The position numbers and the translations under genes were made by a program. A stretch of DNA of 64,000 bases from Cuneatibacter sp. NSJ-177 (GTDB lineage: Bacteria > Bacillota > Clostridia > Lachnospirales > Lachnospiraceae), in contig NZ_JALIFO010000006.1 of the NCBI RefSeq assembly GCF_022867805.1, positions 62,001-126,000 of the forward strand, in the 5' to 3' direction. Of this stretch, positions 50,532-60,369 are shown in pieces. The notes under the pieces are model-generated. The model was not told the DNA's origin. It made no database searches and saw nothing but the letters and a program-made list of their open reading frames with translations. Positions within the stretch are counted from its first letter, which is position 1. The number at the start of each line of letters is the position of its first letter.

Positions 50532-51899
50532 TTACTTCTCCGTGCCGGGGTCTTGGCGGAGCCTTGTCATCAGCTCGCCGGGAGCGCCCAGAGTCATGCG
50601 TTTTTCCACACAGGTCTTTAAGGAGATGGCATCGTAGATATCCTCCTGAAAGACCGGACTGATCTTTCGGTATTCGGAAAGCGGAAGATCGTCCAGGCCG
50701 ATTCCCTTTTCAATGCAGAGCAGAACCAGCTGCCCGATGATCCCGTGGGCATCCCGGAAAGGCACTCCGTTTTTCACCAGATAGTCGGCGGCGTCGGTGG
50801 CGTTGGTAAAGCCGTTGACCGCGCTCTTTTTCATGTTTTCTTTGCGGAAGCGAAGAGTCTTTACCATGCCGGTAAACAGGGTCAGGCAGGTCAGGACCGT
50901 GTCGATCGCGTCGAAGACGCCTTCCTTGTCTTCCTGCATGTCCTTGTTGTAAGCCAGCGGCAATCCTTTCATGGTAGTCAGCAGGGCCATCAGGTGGCCG
51001 TAGACACGGCCGGTTTTGCCGCGGACCAATTCTGCGATATCCGGATTCTTTTTCTGCGGCATAATGCTGCTGCCGGTGCTGTAGCCGTCGTCGATTTCCA
51101 CAAACTGATACTCATTGGAATTCCAGAGAATAATCTCCTCGGAAAAACGGCTTAAGTGCATCATGATCGTGGACAAATCCGAAAGAAGCTCGATCAGATA
51201 GTCCCGGTCGGAGACAGAATCCATACTGTTGGCGGTCGGCCCGTCAAAACCTAAAAGCTCCGCCGTGTATTCCCGGTCCAGAGGATAGGTGGTGCCTGCC
51301 AGGGCTCCTGCGCCGAGAGGGCACTCATTCAGCCGGTTGTGGGTGTCGGCCAGGCGAGAGAGATCCCGCCGGAACATTTCGTAGTAAGCACCCAGATGGT
51401 GAGCCAGCGTGGTAGGCTGGGCCTTTTGCAGATGCGTGAATCCCGGCATGTAGGTTTCCGCGTGCTCGTTCATCAGAGCTTCCAGGACATCCAGCAAATC
51501 CATCAGATGGCTGTTCAGCTCGGAAATCTCATCCCGGACATAGAGTTTCATATCCAGGGCGACCTGATCGTTGCGGCTGCGGCCCGTGTGAAGCTTTTTG
51601 CCGGCGTCCCCGATACGGGCGATCAGGTTGGATTCGATAAAACTGTGAATGTCTTCGTATTGGGTCTCGTCCGGAACCAGCGTACCGGCCTCTACATCGG
51701 CCAGGATCCCGGAAAGGCCGTCCAGGATCACATCCCGCTCCGCTTCGGTCAGAATTCCCTGTTTGGCCAGCATTTTTACGTGGGCCATGCTGCCGGTGAT
51801 GTCCTGATGGTACAGGCGTTTGTCAAAGGACAGGGACGCGTTGAACGCATACGCTAATTGATCGGTCTCTTTGGTAAATCTTCCTCCCCAAAGTTTCAT
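50532..51899 (-). CDS. argH: Argininosuccinate lyase
   Basis: A 455-residue enzyme of the fumarase/aspartase superfamily that cleaves argininosuccinate to arginine and fumarate in the last step of arginine synthesis. Visible motifs are [30 protein letters not shown] at the N-terminus, [40 protein letters not shown] and the signature [12 protein letters not shown]. Its start overlaps the end of the YfhO gene (ATGA), an unusual neighbour for argH, which more often follows argG; argG is not in the window. Confidence 0.96.
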   Translation of the reverse strand: MKLWGGRFTKETDQLAYAFNASLSFDKRLYHQDITGSMAHVKMLAKQGILTEAERDVILDGLSGILADVEAGTLVPDETQYEDIHSFIESNLIARIGDAGKKLHTGRSRNDQVALDMKLYVRDEISELNSHLMDLLDVLEALMNEHAETYMPGFTHLQKAQPTTLAHHLGAYYEMFRRDLSRLADTHNRLNECPLGAGALAGTTYPLDREYTAELLGFDGPTANSMDSVSDRDYLIELLSDLSTIMMHLSRFSEEIILWNSNEYQFVEIDDGYSTGSSIMPQKKNPDIAELVRGKTGRVYGHLMALLTTMKGLPLAYNKDMQEDKEGVFDAIDTVLTCLTLFTGMVKTLRFRKENMKKSAVNGFTNATDAADYLVKNGVPFRDAHGIIGQLVLLCIEKGIGLDDLPLSEYRKISPVFQEDIYDAISLKTCVEKRMTLGAPGELMTRLRQDPGTEK

Positions 51900-54800
51900 T
51901 TCTTTCCTCCATTTTCCAGCTTCGCTAGAATTTCTTCCAGTTCCCTTTTTGTTTTTAACAGTTCCGGGTCCAGCTGTTCTTTTTTCTCCTCCGGCTCTTC
52001 CTCTTCGTCCAGATCCGTGACGGAGAGATTTGCCGCTGATCTTCTGTGATGTTCTTCCATTTCCCGGTCGGCGGCTAGTTCGGCGGCCAAATCTTCATCC
52101 CATTCAGCTTCTTCGTCAGGAAGGAGCGTAGCGGAAAGTTCTTCCGATGCGAAGGGATCCAGGAAGGCGGAGCGGCGCTTCTGGTTTCCTCTTTGAGCGT
52201 CGGATGAGGCTTGTGGATCCGAAATCTCTTTCACTTCCTCGCCGGGAGCCGGAGAGGATCCGGGCAATATATCCGCGGTTTCTGCGCCGGGAGCCGGAGA
52301 GGATCCGGGCAATATATCCGCGGTTTCTGCGTCGGGAGCCGGAGAGGATCCGGGCAATATACCCGCGGTTTCTTTATCTGGCGCCGGTGCGGGTGCGGAC
52401 AATACACCAACATTTTCTCTTTCGGGCGCCAGTGCGGGTTCCGGTGAAACCTTAGCCGGTTCCGAATCTGGGGCCGGATTTTTTTCCACTGCCGGTGCTG
52501 ACGTATCGGCCGGCAGAACAATGACCTGAACGTCTTTCTCCTCGGCAGGCTCAGCCTGTGCCGTCTCCAAGGGCAACGGTTTTCTCCCGGAGTCCGGCAA
52601 GCCGTCTTTTGGACCTTCCGGAGCAGGACTCTCATCCGCCGGGATTCCTGCTCCGGCTTTTTTCATCCGGGAGCGCTTCTGCATGAAGGCCAGGAGTGCT
52701 AAGAGCAGGAGCGCGCCAAGGCTGGCCGCAGAGATCAGGGCTCCGGTGGCAAGGCCTTCCGGCAGATATGTCATCTCAATCGTGTGTGTACCGGCGGTAA
52801 GCGGGACCGTCAGGAAAGACTCGGCGAATTCTTCGGCTTCTACCACGGCTCCGTCCACCAGTACGGTCCAGCCCTTTTCATAGGGGATGGAGGTAAAAAG
52901 CATGCAGTCAGAGGCAGCGGTCACCGTACCGGAAACCTTGGTTTGGGTCAAGGTGTTGGTAAATTCGGTCAAGGCCAGCGGCTCGCTGTTTAGTTTCTCG
53001 TAAGCTTGAATGAAGTTGGCTTCGTTGAACGCGTAGACCGAGGCGGCCAGGGAGGTGACTTCCTCGTCGGTGGATTTCAACGTTACGACTTCATCGGCTT
53101 CACAGTATCCCAAATCCAACAGGTAGCCGCGCTTGACGTTGTCATAGGTTTTGGTGGAGCCGCCCACGGTGGCGGTGATCTTGTCCGCTTTATTGGTTTC
53201 GATATAGGCGAACAGATGAGCCCGCTCGCTGGGAGTCGCCGTGTAAGTGCTTCCGGTGGCGCTTCCCTCTATCTTGGTCAGCACGTCGCCGGCTCCGGTG
53301 GTGATGTTCACAAAACTGTTCTGCACCTTGGCCGGATTGGATCCGGTGAAGCTCCAAAGATCCGCCGTATCCGCCGGGATCGTGAAGCCCAGCGGCAGCG
53401 TATACAAGTTTTCATAGAGATACGTGGTGTCTTCCCAGGTCCGATAGCGGTAAAGCTGGGATTCCGGGAGCTGATCTGTGGTCAGCGTATATTTGACTCC
53501 GAGGAGCGAGGCCATCAGAGGCGTTGCCCCGGTGAAACTGTAGGCATTGGTATTTCCCTCCAAACCCAGCTTTTTATAGATATCACTGATACCGGCATGG
53601 GTGGTGGAGGAGAAGATGGACGCCGACGGATAGCCGATCCAGGCGCCGTCGTTTTTCGTTCTTCTGGTATCTTTTTCCACCCGGTAGAACAGAGACTCGT
53701 CGCCGGTGTCCGCCAGCAGCTTTCTATAATTTTCCGTGTTCTTCCAATATTCGGTGCGGCTGGTGATGGTCACGCTGGTCACCGCCGTGTTGAGCCCCAT
53801 CTCAATGACCAGAATGCCGATGATCAGCACAAAGGCAGTGGAAGAGAGGAGGCGCTTGGTTTTTTGCAGGTACAGCATCAGCGTGTATAACCCTAAGAAA
53901 ATCAGGCTGACGTAGAATACATGGTAGGCGAATTCTTCCGCCGTCACCAATTTCTCCAGGATCAAAATGAGCCCTGCCGCGCCCCAAAAACATCCGACCA
54001 GACGGCCCTTGGACAGGGAGGAAAATCCCTGAAATCCTTCAAAGCACATCACCAGCAGAATGATGGTGTAGAGGAAGGACTGGCGGGCCGGCAGGCTGTT
54101 CGGGAAGTGGAAACCATGCCAGATATAGTTTGGTATATTTAAGGAAAAGCTCAAAAGAAGAACGAACAGCAAAATTGTCTTGACAATCTTTTCCTTATAA
54201 GATACCTTTGAATTCATATAATACATCGGCAAAAATAGAAAAACTAAAATGCCGCTGTATAGGTTAGGCCAATGGTCCAGACCGATTTCGACCTCTACAT
54301 CCACGAGATGACGGGCTAACATCTCGACGATGGAGAAGTAGGAGGTCATAGCAGAGGGGAACGTCGTATCGGCGGAAGCCGTCGTCATCAGCGCATAGGC
54401 CGCAGGCACCAGCAAAACGGCCGCGAGCCCACCGGCAATCAGGGAAAACAGGGCGAAATTCCCGATCTTGATCAGATATTGCCGCAGGCTCTGCTTCGGA
54501 AGCAGAATCACCAGACAAATAAAATACAGGACCAGGAAAAGGCACAGCATGATGGAAATATAGTAGTTGGTCAAAATCGCCAGCCCCAGCGTTACACAGT
54601 AGAGGAAGGGCTTATTTTCTTTGACCAGCCGTTCCAGGCCGAGGAGGATCAGCGGCGCGAGCCACAGGCAGTCCAGCCACATAATATTCCAGCTGTAGGC
54701 CGCCATGTAGCCGGATAGCGCATAGCAGATGCCGAAGATTGCCATGCCGGGATTGTTGGTCCGGAACTTTTTCCGCAGATACCAGGTCATCGTAAAACCG

Positions 54801-55159
54801 CAAAGACCGATTTTCAGCACGATCAGGTAGGTCATGAACTCGATGATCAGGCTCTGGGGGAGGAAAAACAGCAGCCAGTTGAACGGACTGGAGAGGTAAT
54901 AGGCAAACAGCGCGATGTAGTTGCTGCCAAGGCCGATATCCCAGGCGTAGGTCAGGCTCCCGCCTTCCTTCAGGCGTACCAGAAAATCATTGAAGAAGGG
55001 CGCGTATTGATGGTACATGTCGGTGCGCAGAAAGCTCTTTTCCCCAAAGGGATAGATGGATTTTCCGGCGAATACGCCGATCATAATCAAAATCGGTATC
55101 ACGAAGGCAAGAATCAGAGGAAGCCGTTCCTCCATCGTGTGCTTTTTCTTTAAGGTCAT
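51896..55159 (-). CDS. YfhO family membrane protein with repetitive C-terminal tail
   Basis: A 1087-residue protein. The first 500 residues contain about a dozen membrane helices, opening [27 protein letters not shown] with the conserved [13 protein letters not shown] motif. A large extracytoplasmic beta-rich domain (about 500-810) and a further membrane helix follow. YfhO proteins are GT-C-fold enzymes linked in Bacillus to glycosylation of lipoteichoic acid, working with a GT2 lipid-carrier enzyme and a GtrA flippase. The GT2 and GtrA genes are directly upstream here, so the three probably act together. The C-terminal 230 residues are disordered, Pro/Ala/Glu-rich, including a 15-residue repeat from DNA repeats at 52241-52420. 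Confidence 0.92.
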   Translation of the reverse strand: MTLKKKHTMEERLPLILAFVIPILIMIGVFAGKSIYPFGEKSFLRTDMYHQYAPFFNDFLVRLKEGGSLTYAWDIGLGSNYIALFAYYLSSPFNWLLFFLPQSLIIEFMTYLIVLKIGLCGFTMTWYLRKKFRTNNPGMAIFGICYALSGYMAAYSWNIMWLDCLWLAPLILLGLERLVKENKPFLYCVTLGLAILTNYYISIMLCLFLVLYFICLVILLPKQSLRQYLIKIGNFALFSLIAGGLAAVLLVPAAYALMTTASADTTFPSAMTSYFSIVEMLARHLVDVEVEIGLDHWPNLYSGILVFLFLPMYYMNSKVSYKEKIVKTILLFVLLLSFSLNIPNYIWHGFHFPNSLPARQSFLYTIILLVMCFEGFQGFSSLSKGRLVGCFWGAAGLILILEKLVTAEEFAYHVFYVSLIFLGLYTLMLYLQKTKRLLSSTAFVLIIGILVIEMGLNTAVTSVTITSRTEYWKNTENYRKLLADTGDESLFYRVEKDTRRTKNDGAWIGYPSASIFSSTTHAGISDIYKKLGLEGNTNAYSFTGATPLMASLLGVKYTLTTDQLPESQLYRYRTWEDTTYLYENLYTLPLGFTIPADTADLWSFTGSNPAKVQNSFVNITTGAGDVLTKIEGSATGSTYTATPSERAHLFAYIETNKADKITATVGGSTKTYDNVKRGYLLDLGYCEADEVVTLKSTDEEVTSLAASVYAFNEANFIQAYEKLNSEPLALTEFTNTLTQTKVSGTVTAASDCMLFTSIPYEKGWTVLVDGAVVEAEEFAESFLTVPLTAGTHTIEMTYLPEGLATGALISAASLGALLLLALLAFMQKRSRMKKAGAGIPADESPAPEGPKDGLPDSGRKPLPLETAQAEPAEEKDVQVIVLPADTSAPAVEKNPAPDSEPAKVSPEPALAPERENVGVLSAPAPAPDKETAGILPGSSPAPDAETADILPGSSPAPGAETADILPGSSPAPGEEVKEISDPQASSDAQRGNQKRRSAFLDPFASEELSATLLPDEEAEWDEDLAAELAADREMEEHHRRSAANLSVTDLDEEEEPEEKKEQLDPELLKTKRELEEILAKLENGGKK
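52241..52420 (-). repeat. 45-base tandem repeats in the YfhO gene
   Basis: Units at 52241-52285, 52286-52330 and 52331-52375 are nearly identical, followed by a degenerate fourth. Each encodes 15 residues containing [13 protein letters not shown]. The length keeps frame, so copy-number change would only lengthen or shorten the tail. Confidence 0.92.
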
Positions 55160-55160
55160 A

Positions 55161-55571
55161 CTACTTCTCCTTCTTGAAAATGAACAGTTTGCTGAACACA
55201 TAATTGATCACGACCACGAAGACGGCGGCAATCAGCTTCATAATCCCGTCGCTGAAATGCAGCGCTTCCACCGTAAAGACCAGAAAGCCGGTCTCGCAGA
55301 CCAGAGAAAAGATTCTGGCTCCGGCGAAGAGGACGATTTCCTTGATCAGGACTTTGGAATCAAAGGATTTGCTCTTGAATACAATCAGCTTGTTGGTGAC
55401 AAAAGCAAAAGCTACGGCAAAGATCCAGGCGATCACATTGGCGATCCAATAGGGAATCCCAATGTACCGGCAGGGATAGTAAACGGCATAGTTGACCACC
55501 GTGGTCAGTACGCCGAAGACCAGATAGGAGACAGTCTCCGGATTCAGCAGCTTACGGATTTTTTCTATCAA
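55161..55571 (-). CDS. GtrA family protein
   Basis: A 136-residue membrane protein with four helices. It has the GtrA pattern LNPETVSYLVFGVLTTVVNYAVYY and ANVIAWIFAVAFAFVTNKLIVF, closing with VNYVFSKLFIFKK. GtrA proteins are thought to flip or support flipping of polyprenyl-phosphate sugars. It overlaps the GT2 gene by 20 bases and its stop abuts the YfhO start, so the three are tightly coupled. Confidence 0.92.
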   Translation of the reverse strand: MIEKIRKLLNPETVSYLVFGVLTTVVNYAVYYPCRYIGIPYWIANVIAWIFAVAFAFVTNKLIVFKSKSFDSKVLIKEIVLFAGARIFSLVCETGFLVFTVEALHFSDGIMKLIAAVFVVVINYVFSKLFIFKKEK

Positions 55572-56493
55572 GATTGGTCTCCTTTACAATAAAAATTGGG
55601 CGGTCCTTTGCTTCCATATAAATATGGGCAATATATTCGCCTAAAATACCGATCGAAAGCTCAATGATACCGCCGAGGAACAAAACGGCGCTAAGCAGCG
55701 TCACATAGCCGGGAACATCGATGCCGGTGATCATGGTTTTGACCAGGGTAATCACGATGTACAAAAATGCGAACAGGGAGATGAAGCAACCCATTCCCGT
55801 CACCAGGCGGAGCGGCGAGATGGAAAAGGAGGTGATTCCTCCGATCGCATATTTGAACAGTCCCCAAAAGCTCCACTTGGTTGTTCCGATGGCCCGCTCA
55901 ATATTCTCATAAGGATACCATTTGGTGTTGAAACCGACCCAGGCGAAAATTCCTTTGGAGAACCGTTCTACCTCGGAAAGTTTCAGGATCGAGTCCACCA
56001 CTTGCCTGGTCATGATCCGAAAATCCACGGCCCCCTGGGCCATCCGCACATCGGTCATCCGATTGCTGAGCTTATAGAACAGATTGGAAAATGCGCTGCG
56101 GATCTTGCTTTCCCCTTCCCGGTTGGAGCGGCGGGCCGCACAGCAGTCGTAGCCTTCCTCGATTCCCCCCAGCATGTCCGGAATCATGGCAGGCGGGTGC
56201 TGGAGATCGGCGTCCATGATGATGACCAGGTCCCCGACGGAGTAGGTAAGTCCGGCGTACATCGCGGCTTCCTTCCCAAAATTCCGGGAAAAGGAGAGAA
56301 ACTTCACATTGGCGTGTTCGGCTGCCAGCGTCTTCATGACGTCCAGCGTGCCGTCGCGGCTGCCGTCGTTGATCAGCAAAAATGTAAATTGGTAATTGGG
56401 AATCGTATCCAGCACTTTTTGCGTTTCCTGATAAAAAACAGAAAGTCCCTCTTCCTCGTTGTAACATGGGACTATGATATCGACTGTGTTCAT
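55552..56493 (-). CDS. Glycosyltransferase family 2 (GtrB/DpgS-type)
   Basis: A 313-residue enzyme. The GT-A catalytic domain (residues 1-230) begins VDIIVPCYNEEEGL and has the DADLQHPP metal-binding motif and GAVDFRIMTRQVVD. Two membrane helices follow at about 230-300. Such enzymes transfer a sugar from UDP-sugar to undecaprenyl phosphate. Together with the GtrA and YfhO genes downstream they form a three-component glycosylation system for the cell surface. The start at 56493 follows AAAGGATATTT. Confidence 0.94.
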   Translation of the reverse strand: MNTVDIIVPCYNEEEGLSVFYQETQKVLDTIPNYQFTFLLINDGSRDGTLDVMKTLAAEHANVKFLSFSRNFGKEAAMYAGLTYSVGDLVIIMDADLQHPPAMIPDMLGGIEEGYDCCAARRSNREGESKIRSAFSNLFYKLSNRMTDVRMAQGAVDFRIMTRQVVDSILKLSEVERFSKGIFAWVGFNTKWYPYENIERAIGTTKWSFWGLFKYAIGGITSFSISPLRLVTGMGCFISLFAFLYIVITLVKTMITGIDVPGYVTLLSAVLFLGGIIELSIGILGEYIAHIYMEAKDRPIFIVKETNLDRKNP

Positions 56494-56770
56494 AAATATC
56501 CTTTCCGGTCTGACGTAACCCGACACTCTTGTCCATTTTAATATAAAGAAGTGAAAATGTAAAGAACCCAGTTATACAGTCCTGCATTACGATTTGCAGC
56601 CGTGATTTTGCGAAATGCAATTTTGTATAGTTTCATTTAAATTTTGCAGGGGTGGAGGATTCTGTCGGATTTACTCGACCGGTTTTTGGTATAGCGGGGA
56701 ATTCCTGGGAATATATATGCTAATAGACTCCCCGCAGGGAGGAAACCATCGTTTAGGAGGAAATGTACCA

Positions 56771-57397
56771 ATGTCAGAGAAAATTCTGGAGAACAATCGA
56801 GTGAGCGTTGTCGGAGAGGTGGCGTCGGAATTTACGTTCAGCCATGAAGTGTTCGGTGAAGGCTTCTATCTTACGACAATCCTGGTAAACCGGCTTAGCG
56901 ACCAGACCGATGAAATTCCGCTGATGGTCTCGGAGAGGCTGATGGATGTGAACAGAGATTACCGGGGAGGCATCATCGAAGCTACCGGTCAGTTCCGTTC
57001 TTTCAACCGCCACGAGGGCAACCGGAACCGCCTGGTGCTGTCTGTCTTTGCCAGAGAAATTAACTTCCCGGAGGATTATTCCGACAGTACAAAAACGAAT
57101 CAGATTTATCTGGACGGCTTTTTGTGCAAGGCGCCGATTTACCGGAAGACGCCGCTGGGACGGGAGATCGCCGATCTTTTGATCGCAGTGAACCGCCCGT
57201 ATGGAAAATCAGACTACATACCCTGCATTGCCTGGGGCAGAAATGCCCGCTACGCGTCAAGTTTTGAGGTGGGGAGCCGGATCCGCGTCTGGGGCCGGGT
57301 GCAAAGCCGGGAGTACACGAAGAAAATCAGCGAGGAGGAAGTGGAGAAGAGGATTGCCTATGAGGTGTCCGTCAGCAAGTTGGAATATGTCGAATAA
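56771..57397 (+). CDS. Single-stranded DNA-binding protein-like (OB-fold)
   Basis: A 208-residue protein with two predicted OB-type halves (about residues 8-100 and 110-205). Each half has features of the SSB family: RVSVVGEVASEFTFSHEVFG and NQIYLDGFLCKAPIYRKTPLGREIADLLIAVNRPYGKSDYIPCIAWGRNARYAS. The second half resembles SSB/PriB. It is longer than classical SSB and lacks the acidic C-terminal tip, so it is a divergent clostridial SSB-like protein rather than the essential SSB. TAGGAGGAAATGTACC precedes the ATG at 56771; upstream in-frame codons are leader. Confidence 0.8.
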   Translation: MSEKILENNRVSVVGEVASEFTFSHEVFGEGFYLTTILVNRLSDQTDEIPLMVSERLMDVNRDYRGGIIEATGQFRSFNRHEGNRNRLVLSVFAREINFPEDYSDSTKTNQIYLDGFLCKAPIYRKTPLGREIADLLIAVNRPYGKSDYIPCIAWGRNARYASSFEVGSRIRVWGRVQSREYTKKISEEEVEKRIAYEVSVSKLEYVE

Positions 57398-57421
57398 TCG
57401 AATGGGACCATTCCGGCCTAG

Positions 57422-57450
57422 TTGACAACGGGTCAAAAGAATGGTAAAAT
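57422..57450 (+). promoter_or_regulatory. Promoter of dapA-dapB
   Basis: TTGACA at 57422-57427, 17 bases, TAAAAT at 57445-57450, 36 bases before dapA. Confidence 0.75.
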
Positions 57451-57486
57451 TTTTCCTTAAGCAAGACGCTAGAGGAGGAGTTTAGC

Positions 57487-58374
57487 ATGGCAATTTTTAA
57501 AGGAGCAGGCGTAGCAATCGTAACCCCTTTTAAGGATAATTATGAGGTCAATTTTGAGAAACTGGGAGAGCTGATCGATTTCCAGATTAACAATCAGACC
57601 GACGCGATTATCATCTGTGGAACTACCGGTGAGAGTGCGACACTTTCCATTGAGGAACATAAGGAAGTGATCCGCTACTGCATTAAACGCGTGGCCGGCC
57701 GGGTACCGGTCATCGCCGGTACCGGTTCCAACTGCACCGAGACCGCCATTGAGCTGTCGAGGGATGCGGAGAAGGACGGAGCGGACGGCCTGCTCGTAGT
57801 CACTCCTTATTATAATAAAGCGACCCAGAAGGGTCTGGTGGAGCATTACACCATGATTGCAGAGTCGGTGGAGCTCCCCATCATCATGTACAATGTTCCG
57901 AGCCGGACCGGCTGCAATATCCTGCCGGCAACCGCTGCGGAGATTGCGAAGAAAAACAAAAATATCGTGGCGATCAAGGATGCCGTGGGCAATCTGGCCC
58001 AGACCGCCCAGACGGCGAACCTGGCCGGGACGGATCTGGATATCTATTCCGGAAACGATGACGAAGTGCTGCCGAGCCTTTCTTTGGGCGGACTGGGAGT
58101 CATCTCGGTGCTCTCCAACATCATGCCGAAAGAGACCCACGATATGGTGATGAATTACATGAGCGGAAATGTGGAAGCCGCCAGAGAGTTCCAGCTCAAG
58201 GCGATCCCGCTGATCAACGCGCTGTTCTGCGAGGTGAATCCGATCCCCGTAAAGACCGCCCTGAACCTGATGGGCATGAATGTGGGACCGCTGCGCCGGC
58301 CGATGAGTCCGATGGAGCCGCAGAATGTAGAACGACTGAAAAAAGCCATGGCCGATATGGGCCTGTTGAATTGA
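57487..58374 (+). CDS. dapA: 4-hydroxy-tetrahydrodipicolinate synthase
   Basis: A 295-residue TIM-barrel aldolase that condenses pyruvate and aspartate semialdehyde in lysine and diaminopimelate synthesis. The product pathway also supplies dipicolinic acid for spores. Visible features are GTTGESATLSIEEH, the GTGSNCTETAIELSR signature, the proton-relay Tyr in VVTPYYNKATQKG, and the Schiff-base Lys in VAIKDAVGN. GAGGAGGAGTTTAGC precedes the ATG. dapB follows by 12 bases. Confidence 0.96.
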   Translation: MAIFKGAGVAIVTPFKDNYEVNFEKLGELIDFQINNQTDAIIICGTTGESATLSIEEHKEVIRYCIKRVAGRVPVIAGTGSNCTETAIELSRDAEKDGADGLLVVTPYYNKATQKGLVEHYTMIAESVELPIIMYNVPSRTGCNILPATAAEIAKKNKNIVAIKDAVGNLAQTAQTANLAGTDLDIYSGNDDEVLPSLSLGGLGVISVLSNIMPKETHDMVMNYMSGNVEAAREFQLKAIPLINALFCEVNPIPVKTALNLMGMNVGPLRRPMSPMEPQNVERLKKAMADMGLLN

Positions 58375-58386
58375 TAGGAGAAAAAA

Positions 58387-59142
58387 ATGGTACGTGCGAT
58401 CATGAGCGGATGCAACGGCGCAATGGGACAGGTGATTACCCAGATGGCCGCCGAGGATCCGGATATCGAGATTGTGGCAGGGATTGATATCAATACGGAG
58501 CAGAGAAACGGATATCCGGTGTTTTCTTCCCTTTCGGAGTGTACGGTAAAAGCTGATGTGGTGATTGATTTTTCTTCCGCGAAGGCTACGGATTCCCTGT
58601 TAGCCGGGATGGCGGAGAAGAAGCTGCCGGGCGTGCTTTGCAGCACCGGCCTTTCCGAAGAGCAGATCCAGACCGTGAAGAAAACCAGCGAGCAGGTGGC
58701 GGTTCTGAAATCCGCCAATATGTCCGTCGGAGTCAATCTGATTTTTAAGCTGCTGGAGACCATTACGCCGGTCCTCGCAAAAGAGGGGTACGACATGGAG
58801 ATTGTCGAGAAGCATCATCACCGCAAGGTGGACGCGCCGAGCGGCACAGCTTTGGCCATGGCCGATGTGATGAACGCTTCGGTGGGGAATGCCTACCACT
58901 ACAAATTTGACCGCACCCAGGAGAGGCAGAAAAGGGATCCGATGGAGATCGGCATCCAGTCCGTGCGCGGCGGCACCATTGTCGGGGATCACGACGTAAT
59001 TTTTGCCGGGACCGACGAGGTGATTACCATATCCCACACGGCCTACTCCCGTGCGATCTTTGGAAAGGGTGCCCTGGCGGCGGCTAAGTTCCTGGCAGGG
59101 AAGCCGGCTGGCTTCTATGATATGAGAGATGTGATCGGCTGA
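58387..59142 (+). CDS. dapB: 4-hydroxy-tetrahydrodipicolinate reductase
   Basis: A 251-residue NAD(P)H-dependent reductase. The dinucleotide-binding loop is MSGCNGAMGQVI. The catalytic and substrate-binding signature is EIVEKHHHRKVDAPSGTALAMAD. It closes with HTAYSRAIFGKGALAAAKFLAGKPAGFYDM. It reduces the DapA product to tetrahydrodipicolinate. It shares a transcript with dapA, with AGGAGAAAAA before the ATG and a terminator after it. Confidence 0.96.
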   Translation: MVRAIMSGCNGAMGQVITQMAAEDPDIEIVAGIDINTEQRNGYPVFSSLSECTVKADVVIDFSSAKATDSLLAGMAEKKLPGVLCSTGLSEEQIQTVKKTSEQVAVLKSANMSVGVNLIFKLLETITPVLAKEGYDMEIVEKHHHRKVDAPSGTALAMADVMNASVGNAYHYKFDRTQERQKRDPMEIGIQSVRGGTIVGDHDVIFAGTDEVITISHTAYSRAIFGKGALAAAKFLAGKPAGFYDMRDVIG

Positions 59143-59190
59143 CCGTTCACGAAATAAACACAGATTTACCAGAAAATTATCACAATTAGA

Positions 59191-59222
59191 GCGTATCCTA
59201 TGACACTAGGATGCGCTTTTTT
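59191..59222 (+). terminator. Terminator of dapA-dapB
   Basis: GCGTATCCT and AGGATGCGC form the stem (one mismatch) with loop ATGACACT, followed by TTTTTTT. Confidence 0.85.
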
Positions 59223-59356
59223 GTTTCATAGGGAATTCCTTTGGAATTCCCTATGAAACAAAACGCTCCGCTATGGATGCACACGCAAATGCAAAGGAAG
59301 ATGTCGCTGACGCGACGCATTTGCGGCGCAGAATTTCGCGGAGCGAAATTCTATCT
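59221..59356 (+). repeat. Dispersed intergenic repeat, family A, copy 2
   Basis: Begins with a perfect 19-bp inverted repeat (arms 59221-59239 and 59243-59261, from TTGTTTCATAGGGAATTCC). It continues with AAGATGTCGCTGAC, CGACGCATTTGCGG and GAATTTCGCGGAGCGAAATTC. It is the inverted counterpart of 5925-6065. It fills most of the gap between dapB and the next operon. Confidence 0.8.
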
Positions 59357-59424
59357 TATTTGATACAAAAAACGCTCCGCAAAGCAATTCATCGGGAATG
59401 GAAATTTATTAGGGAGGAAATGAG

Positions 59425-60369
59425 ATGATTGAAGTCAAAAATCTCACGAAGCGGTTTGGCGACCATCTGGCGGTGGATAACCTGAGCTTTACCGTGGAGA
59501 AAGGCCAGATCTATGGCTTTCTGGGGCCCAACGGCGCTGGAAAATCGACGACGATGAACATCATGACCGGATATCTGGGGGCTACCTCAGGCCAAGTGAT
59601 CATCGACGGCCATGATATTCTGGAGGAGCCGGAGGAGGCCAAGGCCTGCATCGGTTTTCTGCCGGAACTGCCGCCGCTGTACGTGGATATGACTGTGCTG
59701 GAATACATGAAGTTTGCAGCGGAACTGAAAAAACTGCCGAAGGAGAAACGGTGGGACGATATCGAGGAGGCCATGGAGACAGCCGGCATCCTAGATGTGG
59801 CGGACCGATTGATCAAAAACCTGTCCAAGGGCTACCGGCAGAGGGTCGGCTTAGCCCAGGCGCTCCTTGGCATGCCTCCGATTATCATTTTGGATGAGCC
59901 GACGGTCGGTCTGGATCCCAAGCAGATCATCGAAATCCGGGATGTGATCAAGAACCTGGGGAGAGAGCACACGGTGATTCTAAGCTCCCATATTTTGTCG
60001 GAGATCAGCGCGGTCTGCGACCACATCCTGATCATTTCCCACGGCAAGCTGGTGGCCAGCGATACGGCCGAAAATCTGGCGAACCGGGCCAAGCACACCA
60101 ACTCTCTGGAACTTTTGGTAAAGGGAACGCCGGAGGAGGTCCGGGCGCTGGTGGAAAAAGACAGCGAGCTGGAGGTGGTTGAGCTGAAGCCGGGCGAGGA
60201 AGAAGGCACTGCGGGGCTTTTGCTGGCATCGAAACACGAGGAGGATATCCGGGAGCGGGTCTTTTACTTCTTTGCGGAGCACCGGCTTCCGATTCTGGGG
60301 ATGAGCCAGGATAAGGTTTCCTTGGAGGAGTTGTTCCTGGAGCTGACCGGTGAAAAGGAGGGAGAATAA
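59425..60369 (+). CDS. ABC transporter ATP-binding protein (GldA-like)
   Basis: A 314-residue ATPase with Walker A GPNGAGKSTTMN, signature LSKGYRQRVGLAQALLG, Walker B IIILDEPTVGLDPKQ and H-loop SSHILSE. The C-terminal extension (about 215-310) is typical of ABC-2 drug/gliding-type exporters. It leads an operon with an ABC-2 permease, a GldG-like protein and a DUF4340 protein, the composition of the GldAFG-like systems found widely outside gliding bacteria. AGGGAGGAAATGAG precedes the ATG; the stop overlaps the next start (TAATG). Confidence 0.94.
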   Translation: MIEVKNLTKRFGDHLAVDNLSFTVEKGQIYGFLGPNGAGKSTTMNIMTGYLGATSGQVIIDGHDILEEPEEAKACIGFLPELPPLYVDMTVLEYMKFAAELKKLPKEKRWDDIEEAMETAGILDVADRLIKNLSKGYRQRVGLAQALLGMPPIIILDEPTVGLDPKQIIEIRDVIKNLGREHTVILSSHILSEISAVCDHILIISHGKLVASDTAENLANRAKHTNSLELLVKGTPEEVRALVEKDSELEVVELKPGEEEGTAGLLLASKHEEDIRERVFYFFAEHRLPILGMSQDKVSLEELFLELTGEKEGE

